NCBI GenBank assembly: GCA_944323335.1
Contig: CALUSB010000011.1
Span: forward strand, 1-52,904
Direction of reading: 5' to 3'
Origin: Candidatus Gastranaerophilales bacterium
Lineage (GTDB): Bacteria > Cyanobacteriota > Vampirovibrionia > Gastranaerophilales > Gastranaerophilaceae
Length of the DNA stretch: 52,904 nt
A program made the position numbers and the translations under genes. Position 1 is the first letter of the stretch; each line of letters begins with the position of its first letter. Under the pieces are notes generated by a model. It made no database searches. It was not told where the DNA came from and worked only from the letters and a program-made list of their open reading frames with translations. Positions 44,460 through 52,904 of the stretch are shown in pieces.

Positions 44460-45446
44460 TTATATTAGTTCCAAATCATCTACACCTTCAGGATTGGGTT
44501 GAAGGTCCAAACCTAATTGGTGAAGTTTTTCGATTACTTCATCAGAAGATTTTTTACCGAAGTTTTTAATGTTCAATAAGTCATGTTCTGATTTTTTCAA
44601 AAGTTCTGCCATAGAGTTGATGCTTGCTCTCTTTAAGCAGTTATAAGCACGAACTGAAAGTTCCAAATCTTCAATTGTGAAAGCAGGAACTGCTTCAGTT
44701 GTTTCTTCTTCTTTCTTTTCTTCTTCAATTTTTACACTTACAGGCGTACCGGTAATTGCAGCGATTTGAGAGAAGTGCTCGATAAGAAGATTTGCACCTT
44801 TTGATAATGCTTGAGTTACATCAATTGAACCGTTTGACCAAATTTCAAGAGTTAATTTGTCAAAGTCAAGGTTTTCACCTACACGAGCAGGTTCAACAAC
44901 ATAGCTTACACGTTTGATAGGCATAAATGCAGCATCAATCGGAAGCATATCTATGGGCATACCGTTCTTTTGTTCTTTAAGAACATCTTGAGTTACATAG
45001 CCTTTACCAACTTCAACAACGATATCAGCGTGGATTGAACCGCCTTCTGCAAGAGTACAAATTAAGCAGTCAGGGTTAACAATTTTAACACCTGCGGGAA
45101 GTTCAATATCAGAAGCCAAAACCGCACCGGGTCTTGTAACATCTAATCTCAAATGTTGAACATCGTTATTATCAGTTTTTACAACCAAACCTTTAAGGTT
45201 AAGCATAATATCAATAACATCTTCAACAACTCCGGGGATTGAAGTGTATTCATGAGTAATACCTTCAATTCTTACTGAAGTAACAGCAGCACCCTCAAGG
45301 CTTGAGAGCAATACTCTTCTTAAAGAGTTACCGATTGTTGCGCCATAACCTCTTTCAAGCGGTTCGATAACGAACTTACCGTATTGTGAACCATCTGAAC
45401 TTGTTGTGGTATTAACATTTTTAATTTTAAGTTCCATATTCTTCAT
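44460..45446 (-). CDS. rpoA: DNA-directed RNA polymerase subunit alpha
   Basis: A 328-residue alpha subunit. The N-terminal assembly domain has YGKFVIEPLERGYGATIGNSLRRVLLSS. A Glu/Lys-rich linker (about 237-252) leads to the C-terminal domain with LELSVRAYNCLKRASI and NFGKKSSDEV. The alpha dimer nucleates RNA polymerase assembly, and the C-terminal domain contacts promoter DNA and activators. Length is normal. Two starts (45446 and 45437) share an AGGAG site at non-ideal spacings. Confidence 0.97.
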   Translation of the reverse strand: MKNMELKIKNVNTTTSSDGSQYGKFVIEPLERGYGATIGNSLRRVLLSSLEGAAVTSVRIEGITHEYTSIPGVVEDVIDIMLNLKGLVVKTDNNDVQHLRLDVTRPGAVLASDIELPAGVKIVNPDCLICTLAEGGSIHADIVVEVGKGYVTQDVLKEQKNGMPIDMLPIDAAFMPIKRVSYVVEPARVGENLDFDKLTLEIWSNGSIDVTQALSKGANLLIEHFSQIAAITGTPVSVKIEEEKKEEETTEAVPAFTIEDLELSVRAYNCLKRASINSMAELLKKSEHDLLNIKNFGKKSSDEVIEKLHQLGLDLQPNPEGVDDLELI

Positions 45447-45459
45447 TCTCTCCTAATTA

Positions 45460-46062
45460 CTATTTAGAGTAGTACTCAATAACAAGTTGTTCTTTGAACT
45501 CGGGATCCATCTCTTCCCTTTGCGGTACTCTGTCAAAAACAATCTTTTGAGCAGCTTTATCTACATTTAACCAAGCAAATGAAAGCGCCATATCGATTGA
45601 TTCTTGAACATTTTTTATGTAATTTTGACTGTTTGTTTTAACAGTGACTTCATCTCCTGCTTTAAGCAAATAGGAGGGAATATCAACTTTTTTGCCGTTA
45701 ACAAGAACATGTCCGTGGTTAACGATTTGTCTTGCTTGTCTTCTTGTAATTGCAAAACCTGCGCGGAAGATTACGTTATCAAGTCTTGATTCAAGCATTT
45801 GTAACATAATCGTACCTGTTACGCCTGTTTTTCTTGAAGCAGTTTGATAGTATTTTGCAAATTGCTTTTCAGATACAAGGTAAGTAAGACGAATTTTTTG
45901 TTTTTCTTTTAATTGCAGAGCGTAATCAGATGCTTTCTTTCTCATTGCACCGTGCTGCCCTGAAGAGTTTTGTCTCATTGACGATGTCAATTTACGATTG
46001 GACAAATCTTTGACACCGAAGTTTCTGTATAATTTATTTGTGGGTCCAGTATATCTAGCCAA
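45460..46062 (-). CDS. rpsD: 30S ribosomal protein S4
   Basis: A 200-residue S4 without N-terminal zinc cysteines. The S4 domain is clear: [23 protein letters not shown] then [18 protein letters not shown]. It binds 16S rRNA early in assembly and often autoregulates its operon. It is located between rpsK and rpoA. Confidence 0.97.
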   Translation of the reverse strand: MARYTGPTNKLYRNFGVKDLSNRKLTSSMRQNSSGQHGAMRKKASDYALQLKEKQKIRLTYLVSEKQFAKYYQTASRKTGVTGTIMLQMLESRLDNVIFRAGFAITRRQARQIVNHGHVLVNGKKVDIPSYLLKAGDEVTVKTNSQNYIKNVQESIDMALSFAWLNVDKAAQKIVFDRVPQREEMDPEFKEQLVIEYYSK

Positions 46063-46086
46063 TTTTATAGCTCCTTTTTATTATTG

Positions 46087-46473
46087 TTATACTCTACGTT
46101 TTTTAGGAGGACGGCAGCCGTTGTGAGGAATTGGAGTTACGTCCTTAATTAAAGTAATTTCAAGACCTGCAGCTTGAATAGCACGGATAGCGGTTTCCCT
46201 GCCTGAACCGGGGCCTTTTATAAATACTTCAACTTTTCTCATTCCTTGGTCAACTGATTTTTTGGCAACCAATTCTGCTGCAGATTGTGCTGCAAACGGA
46301 GTACCTTTTCTGGCACCTTTGAAACCGCAAGCACCGGCAGATGCCCATGCAACAGCATTACCTTGAGTATCGGTTGAAGTTACGATAGTGTTATTAAAGG
46401 TGGATTGAATGTGTACAACACCTTGTAATACGTTCTTTCTTTCTTTCTTTTTTGTTTTTGTAGGTTTAGCCAT
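46087..46473 (-). CDS. rpsK: 30S ribosomal protein S11
   Basis: A 128-residue S11. It has [16 protein letters not shown]-type sequence (here [15 protein letters not shown]), a [12 protein letters not shown] block and the [16 protein letters not shown] terminus. It is part of the 30S platform near the E site. Confidence 0.97.
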   Translation of the reverse strand: MAKPTKTKKKERKNVLQGVVHIQSTFNNTIVTSTDTQGNAVAWASAGACGFKGARKGTPFAAQSAAELVAKKSVDQGMRKVEVFIKGPGSGRETAIRAIQAAGLEITLIKDVTPIPHNGCRPPKKRRV

Positions 46474-46527
46474 TATATTTTCTTCCTTTTATTAATTTCT
46501 TTTGTTACGCCAAAATAAAATCAAATC

Positions 46528-46896
46528 CTATTTCTTTTTGTTAGCTATCGGGCCTGATTTTTTGCCTCTGCGAGTTCTGGCGTTTGTTTTTGTTCTTTGA
46601 CCTCTGACAGGGAGCTTTCTTCTGTGACGAACGCCTCTGTAAGAGTTGATTTCTGATAAGCGTTTGATATTAAGAGATTCTTCTCTTTTTAAGTCACCTT
46701 CGATTGTGTAGTGAGCTATTTCGGTTCTGAGTTTTTTAATATCGTCATCGGTTAAATCGTCAGTTCTTAAGTCTTGTGAAATGTTACAAGCCTCAAGAAT
46801 TTTTGCACTTCTAGTAGGTCCGATGCCGTAGATATAGGTTAATGCGATAACCATTCTTTTGTTACGGGGTAAATCAACCCCAGCCAATCTTGCCAT
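46528..46896 (-). CDS. rpsM: 30S ribosomal protein S13
   Basis: A 122-residue S13. It has [14 protein letters not shown], the [11 protein letters not shown] helix-two-turn-helix and the C-terminal [20 protein letters not shown] tail that contacts tRNA. It is located between rpmJ and rpsK. Confidence 0.97.
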   Translation of the reverse strand: MARLAGVDLPRNKRMVIALTYIYGIGPTRSAKILEACNISQDLRTDDLTDDDIKKLRTEIAHYTIEGDLKREESLNIKRLSEINSYRGVRHRRKLPVRGQRTKTNARTRRGKKSGPIANKKK

Positions 46897-46928
46897 TTAT
46901 TTATGTCTCCTTTGAATTACTTTACTTA

Positions 46929-47042
46929 TTAACCCTGTCTTTGTTTGTGTCTTGGGTCAGAACATGTAACTGTTACACGTCCTCTTCTTTTGATTACTTT
47001 GCAATTCTTGCAAATTGGTTTTACTGATGCTCTAACTTTCAT
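46929..47042 (-). CDS. rpmJ: 50S ribosomal protein L36
   Basis: A 37-residue L36, starting [20 protein letters not shown]. The zinc ligands are Cys11, Cys14, Cys27 and His32, so this is the zinc-binding C+ form. It lies 16 bp after infA and before rpsM, the usual position. Confidence 0.95.
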   Translation of the reverse strand: MKVRASVKPICKNCKVIKRRGRVTVTCSDPRHKQRQG

Positions 47043-47058
47043 TTTTATTTTCCTTTAT

Positions 47059-47274
47059 TTACTTTAATCTATATGTAATTCTGCCTCTTGTTAAATCATA
47101 AGGCGTCATTTCGACTTTTACTTTGTCACCCGGCAATATTCTTATAAAGTTTTTCCTGATTTTTCCTGAAATATGTGCCAATATCTCATGTCCGTTTTCA
47201 AGTTCTACTCTAAACATTGCGTTTGGCAAAGACTCAAGTATTGTTCCTTCAAATTCTATTACGTCTTTAGACAT
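47059..47274 (-). CDS. infA: Translation initiation factor IF-1
   Basis: A 71-residue OB-fold protein. It has [44 protein letters not shown] and the RGRITYR end. It occupies the ribosomal A site during initiation. It is the first gene of this operon here, with its own promoter and an AAAGGAA ribosome site. Confidence 0.97.
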   Translation of the reverse strand: MSKDVIEFEGTILESLPNAMFRVELENGHEILAHISGKIRKNFIRILPGDKVKVEMTPYDLTRGRITYRLK

Positions 47275-47304
47275 TAGTTTCCTTTATATATTTCAACAAA
47301 TAAA

Positions 47305-47332
47305 ATCATACATGTTAAATTTTTCAATGCAA
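47305..47332 (-). promoter_or_regulatory. Predicted promoter of the infA-rpsI operon
   Basis: On the minus strand, TTGCAT (47332-47327), 16-bp spacer and TATGAT (47310-47305) precede infA, leaving a leader of about 25 nt. It is the first plausible promoter upstream of the ten-gene operon. Confidence 0.5.
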
Positions 47333-47556
47333 GGCTTTTTGTACAAGTTTTTTGGCATTTTTGAGGATTTTATTAAATTGTTTTTTTAAAGTAAGGGTAT
47401 ATTTAGTATTTTCAATATGGTTAAAATAGCCGTTTTTATAGTAATTTTAGCGAATAATGTAACGATTTGTAAATTATTTAAAAAGTCTTTTCTTTACTTA
47501 TACAAATAAACACCGGAGCAATTTGACTAATTTAAAATTTATTATAATATAAGCCT

Positions 47557-48534
47557 ATGATTAAAGAAAAAATTTCAAATTTTTGCGAGCTTACAAGAGC
47601 ATACTCGCTGCCAATGTCCGTCGCACCTTGGTTTTTAACCCTTATATGGGCTCAAATCTACCTGCCGTCATACTTAGATATGTTTTTAACTTTTATCGGC
47701 GTTATCTGTGTGCACCTTGGTACAAATCTTTTGGATGATTATATAGATGTCACAAAAGAGCTAAGCCGAGGTAAAAACCTTAACAACATTGACTTTGGCA
47801 CAATAAACAACAAAGCCAGACTTATTTTAAACGGAACTTTTTCACTTAAAAAAGTTACCAGAATAATAGCAATTTTATACGCTATAGCACTTTTGATAGG
47901 CATTTACTATACAATTACAATAGGAGCCGCAATCCCTGTAATTATAGCTTTAACAGGCGCTATGTGTATTTTTTACCCCTTTGCTACAAAGTACTACTCG
48001 GGCGAACTCATTGTCGGTATAATATTTGGCCCTCTGCTTATGAGCGGCACATATTTAGCTCTTTGTGGGCTTTTATCAACAAGAATACTTATTATGTCAA
48101 TATCAGTGGGGCTTTTAACGGCAGCACTTTTGCACACTCACGCCATTATGGATTGGGAATATGACTGCAGCGTGGGCAAAAATACATTCTGCAGGCTTTT
48201 TAAAAACAAACAAAATGCCATCAAGGCGCTTGAAACAATAGTTTGGTTATCTTATGCCAATACAGCGGTTTTTGTAATTGGCGGCTGGCTGCATCCAAAC
48301 GCACTATATACGTTTATTACAATGCCTATAGCAGTTGAGCTTTTTAAATCGATAAAAGACTACGTAAATATTAAAGACGTAAAGTTTATTCCAAAATGGT
48401 GGATGGGGCCGATGGAAGACTGGGATAATATCAACAAAAATCATATGGCGTTTTTTATGTACAGATTTTATCTTGCAAGAAATTTATGCTTCTTATTTTG
48501 CTTGATAGCAGGAATTGCTTGCTATTTAAGATAA
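47557..48534 (+). CDS. UbiA-family prenyltransferase
   Basis: A 325-residue integral membrane protein with about eight hydrophobic helices. The first aspartate motif is NLLDDYIDV (N/D-xxx-D, prenyl-diphosphate/Mg binding) and the second is DWEYD. It belongs to the MenA/UbiA group that prenylates an aromatic acceptor. The menaquinone step (dihydroxynaphthoate) is one option, but no men genes are adjacent. There is no Shine-Dalgarno sequence. A TATAAT box (47543-47548) is only 8 nt upstream of the ATG, so the mRNA is probably leaderless. Confidence 0.85.
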   Translation: MIKEKISNFCELTRAYSLPMSVAPWFLTLIWAQIYLPSYLDMFLTFIGVICVHLGTNLLDDYIDVTKELSRGKNLNNIDFGTINNKARLILNGTFSLKKVTRIIAILYAIALLIGIYYTITIGAAIPVIIALTGAMCIFYPFATKYYSGELIVGIIFGPLLMSGTYLALCGLLSTRILIMSISVGLLTAALLHTHAIMDWEYDCSVGKNTFCRLFKNKQNAIKALETIVWLSYANTAVFVIGGWLHPNALYTFITMPIAVELFKSIKDYVNIKDVKFIPKWWMGPMEDWDNINKNHMAFFMYRFYLARNLCFLFCLIAGIACYLR

Positions 48535-48547
48535 AAATCTCTATAAT
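48519..48547 (+). promoter_or_regulatory. Predicted promoter of the PEBP gene giving a leaderless mRNA
   Basis: TTGCTA (48519-48524), 17-bp spacer, TATAAT (48542-48547), then 6 nt to the ATG at 48554. The -35 lies inside the end of the UbiA gene. No Shine-Dalgarno sequence precedes the ATG. Confidence 0.55.
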
Positions 48548-48553
48548 TACCCT

Positions 48554-49096
48554 ATGAGAAAAATTGTTTTTATTATTTCTGTTTTAGTATTTTTATTTGG
48601 AGCAGGTGTTATTATGGCAAATTCTAATTTTACACTTACAAGCGAAAGTATAAAAAACAACCAAACATTGGCTAACGAACAGGTTTTAAACGGCTTTGGC
48701 TGCAGCGGAGGCAATGTTTCCCCCGACTTAAAGTGGCAAGGAGCACCCGAGGGGACAAAAAGCTTTGCACTTCTTGTCCATGACCCTGATGCACCACGCC
48801 CTAAAGGCTGGTGGCACTGGCTTGTGATAAATATCCCTGTCGATAAAACAGAATTTAAAAAAGGAGAAAAACCCGCCTCTCCTGCACTTGAAACAGTTAC
48901 AGACTTCAATACCTTAGGTTATGGCGGCGCTTGCCCTCCTGTAGGACATGGGGTACATCATTACAACTTTACAATACATGCTCTTGATGTCAAAACTCTT
49001 GATATAACGGTAGATACAGACCCAAATACCGTTGAAAAAATCGTAAAAGAGCACTCCCTTGCAAGCTCAACCATTACAGCGTTGTATCAAAGATAA
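48554..49096 (+). CDS. YbhB/YbcL-type phosphatidylethanolamine-binding-like protein
   Basis: A 180-residue PEBP-family protein with a signal peptide or N-terminal membrane anchor (about 1-22). The core motifs are GGNVSPDLKWQGAPEGTKSF, LLVHDPDAPRPKGWWHWLV and GVHHYNF. The family binds anionic or phospholipid-like ligands, but the bacterial physiological role is not settled. It is likely periplasmic. Confidence 0.9.
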   Translation: MRKIVFIISVLVFLFGAGVIMANSNFTLTSESIKNNQTLANEQVLNGFGCSGGNVSPDLKWQGAPEGTKSFALLVHDPDAPRPKGWWHWLVINIPVDKTEFKKGEKPASPALETVTDFNTLGYGGACPPVGHGVHHYNFTIHALDVKTLDITVDTDPNTVEKIVKEHSLASSTITALYQR

Positions 49097-49119
49097 TTTT
49101 TTTATAATATAATTATCTT

Positions 49120-50922
49120 ATGAAAAAAATCGAAAATATAAGAAACTTTAGCATAATAGCCCACATTGACCACGGCAAATCTACTCTTGCAGACAGATTG
49201 CTTGAACTTACCGGTACAATAGCTCAACGTGATATGCAAAATCAGCTGCTTGATACTATGGATATTGAGCGCGAGCGCGGTATTACAATCAAACTAAACG
49301 CCGCAAAAATGAACTACAGGGCGGATGATGGGAAAAATTACATTTTAAATCTTATCGACACCCCGGGGCACGTTGATTTTTCTTATGAAGTTTCTCGCTC
49401 GCTTGCAGCTTGCGAGGGTGCGCTTTTGATAGTGGATGCAACACAGGGCGTTGAGGCTCAGACCCTTGCAAATGTGTATCTTGCAATGGAACAAAATCTT
49501 GAAATTATCCCTATAATAAATAAAATCGACCTGCCCTCGGCAGATGTCGAGAGGGTAAAACAAGAAATAGAAGACGTTCTGGGAATTGACGCGTCAATGG
49601 CAATTCCTGTGAGCGCTAAAGAGGGAACAGGGATAAAAGAAGTCCTTGAGGCCGTTGTAGCACATATTCCACCGCCTGATGATACATCAGATAAGCCCCT
49701 AAGGGCGCTTGTTTTTGACAGTGCATATGACCAATACTTAGGAACCGTTTGCTTTTTTAAAGTAATAGACGGGTCAATCAAACTTGGCGATAAAATTAAG
49801 TTTATGGCAACAGGCAAGGAGTTTGAAGTTGTTGAGCTTGGATTTTTAAACCCCAACAGAGTACAGGTAGAAGAGCTTAAAACAGGCGAGGTTGGCTATT
49901 TTGCAGGTTCAATAAAAGAAATAACCCGCTTTGTGGGGGATACTATAACGCACGCTCAAAACCCCGCAAAAGAACCGCTTGAAGGGTATAAAGAAGCAAA
50001 ACCCATGGTGTTTTCAGGACTTTATCCCGTTGATAATGACCAATATCACGACTTAAAAGAGGCTCTTGAGAAGCTTAAACTCAACGACAGTTCTATAACT
50101 TTTGAACCTGAAACCTCATCGGCCCTGGGGTTTGGCTTTAGGTGCGGATTTTTAGGTATGCTGCATATGGAAATAGCTCAAGAACGTCTTGAGCGCGAGT
50201 ATGACTTATCACTCATTACAACTGCGCCAAGCGTAATTTACAAAGTCTATAAGACTGACGGCACAATGGTTGAGATAGATAACCCGACGAACCTGCCCGC
50301 ACCGCAGTATCGTGACTACATCGAAGAACCTTATGTCAGAGTAAATATTTTTACTCCGAACGATTTTGTAGGCTCGCTTATGGAACTTTGCCAAGGAAAG
50401 CGCGGAGATTTTATAAATATGCATTATTTGGATAAAACCCGTGTCAATCTTGAATATCACATACCGTTAAGTGAAGTTATCACAGATTTTTACGACCAGC
50501 TAAAATCCCGCTCCAAAGGATATGCCAGCCTTGATTACGATTTTTACGCATACAAGCGCTCTGACCTTGTAAAAATGGATATTTTACTTAGCGGAGAAGT
50601 AGTTGACGCGTTATCTGTCATCTGTCACAAAGATAGTGCTTATAATATAGGTCAAAAGCTTGCAACAAAATTAAAAGAAATTATACCAAGGCAGATGTTT
50701 GAGGTAGCAATTCAAGCTGCAATAGGCGGTAGAATAATTGCAAGGACAACTATTAAAGCTATGCGCAAAAACGTGCTTGATAAATGCTACGGCGGCGATA
50801 TTACGCGTAAAAGAAAACTTCTTGAAAAGCAAAAGCGCGGTAAAAAACGTATGAAATCGGTGGGTAGAGTAGATATCCCGCAAGAGGCATTTATGGCGGT
50901 TTTGAGTCTGAATGAAGAGTAA
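49120..50922 (+). CDS. lepA: Elongation factor 4 (LepA GTPase)
   Basis: A 600-residue ribosome-associated GTPase. G motifs: AHIDHGKST (G1), the [10 protein letters not shown] switch I region, DTPGHVDF (G3) and NKIDLP (G4). The EF-G-like domains III and V are followed by the LepA-specific C-terminal domain ([21 protein letters not shown]). It acts on stalled or mistranslocated ribosomes. A TATAAT box is 11 nt before the ATG, giving a very short leader at most. Confidence 0.96.
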   Translation: MKKIENIRNFSIIAHIDHGKSTLADRLLELTGTIAQRDMQNQLLDTMDIERERGITIKLNAAKMNYRADDGKNYILNLIDTPGHVDFSYEVSRSLAACEGALLIVDATQGVEAQTLANVYLAMEQNLEIIPIINKIDLPSADVERVKQEIEDVLGIDASMAIPVSAKEGTGIKEVLEAVVAHIPPPDDTSDKPLRALVFDSAYDQYLGTVCFFKVIDGSIKLGDKIKFMATGKEFEVVELGFLNPNRVQVEELKTGEVGYFAGSIKEITRFVGDTITHAQNPAKEPLEGYKEAKPMVFSGLYPVDNDQYHDLKEALEKLKLNDSSITFEPETSSALGFGFRCGFLGMLHMEIAQERLEREYDLSLITTAPSVIYKVYKTDGTMVEIDNPTNLPAPQYRDYIEEPYVRVNIFTPNDFVGSLMELCQGKRGDFINMHYLDKTRVNLEYHIPLSEVITDFYDQLKSRSKGYASLDYDFYAYKRSDLVKMDILLSGEVVDALSVICHKDSAYNIGQKLATKLKEIIPRQMFEVAIQAAIGGRIIARTTIKAMRKNVLDKCYGGDITRKRKLLEKQKRGKKRMKSVGRVDIPQEAFMAVLSLNEE

Positions 50923-50944
50923 TCGTAAAGATAATTGATTTTTA

Positions 50945-50973
50945 TTGACTTATAAAAAACGCATAAATATAAT
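50945..50973 (+). promoter_or_regulatory. Strong predicted promoter of the prepilin-like gene
   Basis: TTGACT (50945-50950), exactly 17 bp, perfect TATAAT (50968-50973). The predicted start near 50980 leaves a leader of about 48 nt carrying GGAG (51011-51014). Confidence 0.65.
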
Positions 50974-51027
50974 AAAATTAATAAGCTTAGATTAGTCTTA
51001 TTTATAAACTGGAGAAAAGATACGAAA

Positions 51028-52904
51028 ATGATTAAAAAATTTGCTTGGCGCAAGAGCGCCGTGCGTCCTTATGGCGTACAAAAGGGGTTTACTTTGGCTG
51101 AATTATTAACAGCTGTGCTTGTAATATCGGTTATTATGGTTGCACTAGCTCCTGTTATAACAAAAAGAATGAAAGAAAATATTACAGTGCAAACTGATAA
51201 CAGAAGAGGACTTGAAATATACACTAACCCCGGGACTTACACATTTGATGTTCCAATAGGTATTAATACATTATTTATCCAAGGCTCGGGAGGAGCAGGT
51301 GGCGGTGCCGGTTCAACGTATGTTGAAAAAGATTTATTAGTTACATCAAGTACCACTTGGACAGTACCAAATGGAGTTAATGAAATTAAATTTACAATCA
51401 CTGGCGCAGGAGGCGGCGGAGGTGGTGCAAATGGAAGTAATAATACTAAACATCCGGATACCAGCCCCAAGGTTTACAATAATTCATGTAGCTCGGATGA
51501 ATTCACTGCAATCAGAGCTTCAACGGAAGAATATGACTTGTGTATAACAAAAGAAAACAAAGGGGGCTCGTCTAAGCCAATCAATGAATCTTGCACAAAC
51601 ACATCTTGCTGCTGGACTTCCCCTAATGCCCTTTGCTATGGAGGAGGTTGCAACAGAAAAGTATGCACCTACAAAGCTGCATATGAATTTTGTGCGTTCT
51701 ACAAAGCATATGCTGTAGGTGCAGAGACAATAGGGGTATACACATACAGATTGGCAAAAGAGCAAGAATGGAAAAAAATACAAAAATATCTAGGCCCATG
51801 GAATAGAGATGTTGCATATCAAAATAGTTTACAACTTTGCACACATAATGCATTTAACTCGGGACATGAGGCATCAAATGTTGCACAATGTAGTGGGGTA
51901 TTGGGCTGTGGAGGATTAGGATGCGGTCCGTCAAATTATTGGGTTAATGCAGACTTTGATGGAAATTTTAAACGATGGGCATATGACAACAAGGCAGCTC
52001 AATATATTGCAAATGAATCTGACGGGCTAAGGGCATACTCTGTCCGTTGCGTTCGCTCGCTAAACAGATATAACCGCTACTCAGGAGCTGGTGGCTCATC
52101 AGGAGCTATTATGGAAAAGACTATTAATGTTCTGCCTAAAGATGTGTTTGAAATAACAATAGGACAGGGAGGAGCAGGCGGTGCTTCAAAAACAAAAGGT
52201 TCCCAGGGAGGAACAACAAAGATAGTACACAAAAGAAAAAATATTGAACTTGGAACATACTATGTAAAAGGAGGATTAGGAGGAAACCCTGCAACAACAA
52301 GTGCCCATGGTAAAGCCTATACAAACGGAACGGCAAGTAATAACACAACACCACAAGGCACATGTTATTCAAGAAACAGAAAAGATACTACAGATAGTTT
52401 TTCAGGAGGCAATACATCATGTACTACTCTATCGTATAGCGGAGAAGCTGGTAGTTCAACAAAAGGAGGTAATGGAGGAAGAGTTAAAAATACAGGGACT
52501 ATTAATGATGGAGAATATAGTTCGGGAGGGTATCTGTATATAGATAGTAACAGAACCGCTAATCAAAGAGCAACAAATACCGAGATAAGTTATGCAAAAG
52601 GACAAAATGCAAGTATTTACGGTTTTGGAGGAGGCGGAGGATTAACTCCCGCTTGGGCTACTTCTACTTCTCACTTCTATAGCGGAGGCAAGGGAGCATC
52701 AGGTAGAGTTGATATAGTGTATAAAGTAGCACTACCCGGTGGCGGTGGAGGTTCAGCATCAAGAGTTGCAGGAGTTAATGGTAATAATAAAATGTATGAG
52801 ATTAAGTATAAGGTAGCTGAGGGAGACAGAATTGTATTTAAAGTAGGTTCAGGAGGAACAGGAGGAGTAGAAGGACAAGACGGACTTAACGGTTCAGCTA
52901 CCGT
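51028..52904 (+). CDS. Giant prepilin-like protein, glycine-rich, with lectin/FGE-like insert (partial)
   Basis: The frame is open from ATG 51028 to the window end: 625 codons plus two bases, with no stop. Residues 1-20 are a basic leader, then the type IV prepilin motif Gly20|FTLAELL with Glu25 (position 5 of the mature protein) and a hydrophobic helix (about 21-43). Next come two 'aromatic-VP.G...' strands leading into glycine runs (YTFDVPIG at about 71-78 and TWTVPNGVNEIKFTITGAGG at about 111-130), like glycine-rich adhesin/tail-fibre domains. Residues about 154-343 form a Cys-rich insert with 14 cysteines, RLAKEQEW near 241 and SVRCVR at 338-343, resembling DUF1566/FGE-sulfatase-type C-type-lectin folds. 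From 352 on, glycine-rich sequence resumes. It is probably a surface pilin or pseudopilin displaying a binding module. The C terminus is missing. Confidence 0.75.
   Translation, partial: MIKKFAWRKSAVRPYGVQKGFTLAELLTAVLVISVIMVALAPVITKRMKENITVQTDNRRGLEIYTNPGTYTFDVPIGINTLFIQGSGGAGGGAGSTYVEKDLLVTSSTTWTVPNGVNEIKFTITGAGGGGGGANGSNNTKHPDTSPKVYNNSCSSDEFTAIRASTEEYDLCITKENKGGSSKPINESCTNTSCCWTSPNALCYGGGCNRKVCTYKAAYEFCAFYKAYAVGAETIGVYTYRLAKEQEWKKIQKYLGPWNRDVAYQNSLQLCTHNAFNSGHEASNVAQCSGVLGCGGLGCGPSNYWVNADFDGNFKRWAYDNKAAQYIANESDGLRAYSVRCVRSLNRYNRYSGAGGSSGAIMEKTINVLPKDVFEITIGQGGAGGASKTKGSQGGTTKIVHKRKNIELGTYYVKGGLGGNPATTSAHGKAYTNGTASNNTTPQGTCYSRNRKDTTDSFSGGNTSCTTLSYSGEAGSSTKGGNGGRVKNTGTINDGEYSSGGYLYIDSNRTANQRATNTEISYAKGQNASIYGFGGGGGLTPAWATSTSHFYSGGKGASGRVDIVYKVALPGGGGGSASRVAGVNGNNKMYEIKYKVAEGDRIVFKVGSGGTGGVEGQDGLNGSAT

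Noticed and set aside
51237-51470. Minus-strand ORFs opposite the prepilin-like gene (also 51520-51853 and 52136-52372)
   Set aside because: Pro- and Leu-rich readings are the antisense of Gly-rich codons; the plus frame is open throughout with a promoter, ribosome site and prepilin motif.
52301-52543. Plus-strand ORF of 80 codons in another frame within the prepilin-like gene
   Set aside because: The main frame is open across the whole region and continues the glycine-rich pattern.
1-52904. CRISPR arrays, insertion sequences, prophage or integrase genes
   Set aside because: No regularly spaced repeats, transposase, recombinase or phage structural genes were seen on either strand.

Overview
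The window is AT-rich chromosomal DNA from a Gram-negative anaerobe. The envelope evidence is a BamA/Omp85 protein, a TolC-type channel, Kdo synthesis enzymes (KdsC, KdsD) and a lipid-linked-sugar glycosyltransferase. The anaerobic evidence is a four-subunit 2-oxoacid:ferredoxin oxidoreductase and a small FMN-binding flavin reductase. Small EF-hand proteins, a huge glycine-rich prepilin-like protein and the overall housekeeping gene mix best fit the non-photosynthetic sister group of Cyanobacteria (Vampirovibrionia/Melainabacteria, order Gastranaerophilales). This placement is an inference from gene content and was not tested by any search.

Layout: 1-172 holds a tRNA-Lys and a decayed tRNA-like copy. 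325-7000 holds a Cys-rich secreted protein, valS, a TolC channel, a flavin reductase and small lineage-type proteins. 7031-9729 is the 2-oxoacid:ferredoxin oxidoreductase operon (alpha-beta-gamma-delta). 9804-14978 holds a RelA/SpoT-domain protein, YraN, gatA, two EF-hand proteins (one with a LysM-like tail), a 58-residue zinc-ribbon-like protein and rsmD. 15008-18867 holds an FAD/NAD-dependent reductase and nadC-nadB. 18944-25340 is a seven-gene minus-strand block: COG2509 flavoprotein, NfeD, SPFH protein, a two-component system, tadA and a TIGR02757 protein. 25491-33583 holds clpP, an ArnT-like glycosyltransferase, a degenerate receiver/GGDEF protein, kdsC-kdsD, a STAS-like protein with a KDPG-type aldolase, and leuA. 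33759-42242 holds two overlapping membrane-associated genes, a divergent sigma-like regulator, bamA, gyrA, wecB and another EF-hand protein. 42380-47274 is the infA-rpmJ-rpsM-rpsK-rpsD-rpoA-rplQ-truA-rplM-rpsI operon. 47557-50922 holds a UbiA prenyltransferase, a PEBP-family protein and lepA. From 51028 to the end runs an open-ended prepilin-like gene of at least 625 codons.

Most of the window is housekeeping. The least ordinary parts are: the giant prepilin with an inserted Cys-rich lectin/FGE-like module between glycine-rich segments; a GyrA with Tyr at the quinolone-contact Ser position; several genes whose -10 box sits so close to the ATG that the transcript should be leaderless; convergent genes that share 4-bp stop overlaps; a divergent sigma-like protein; a RelA/SpoT-domain protein with a lineage-type N-terminal extension; and several small proteins (47, 37 and 58 residues) that simple ORF length cut-offs miss.
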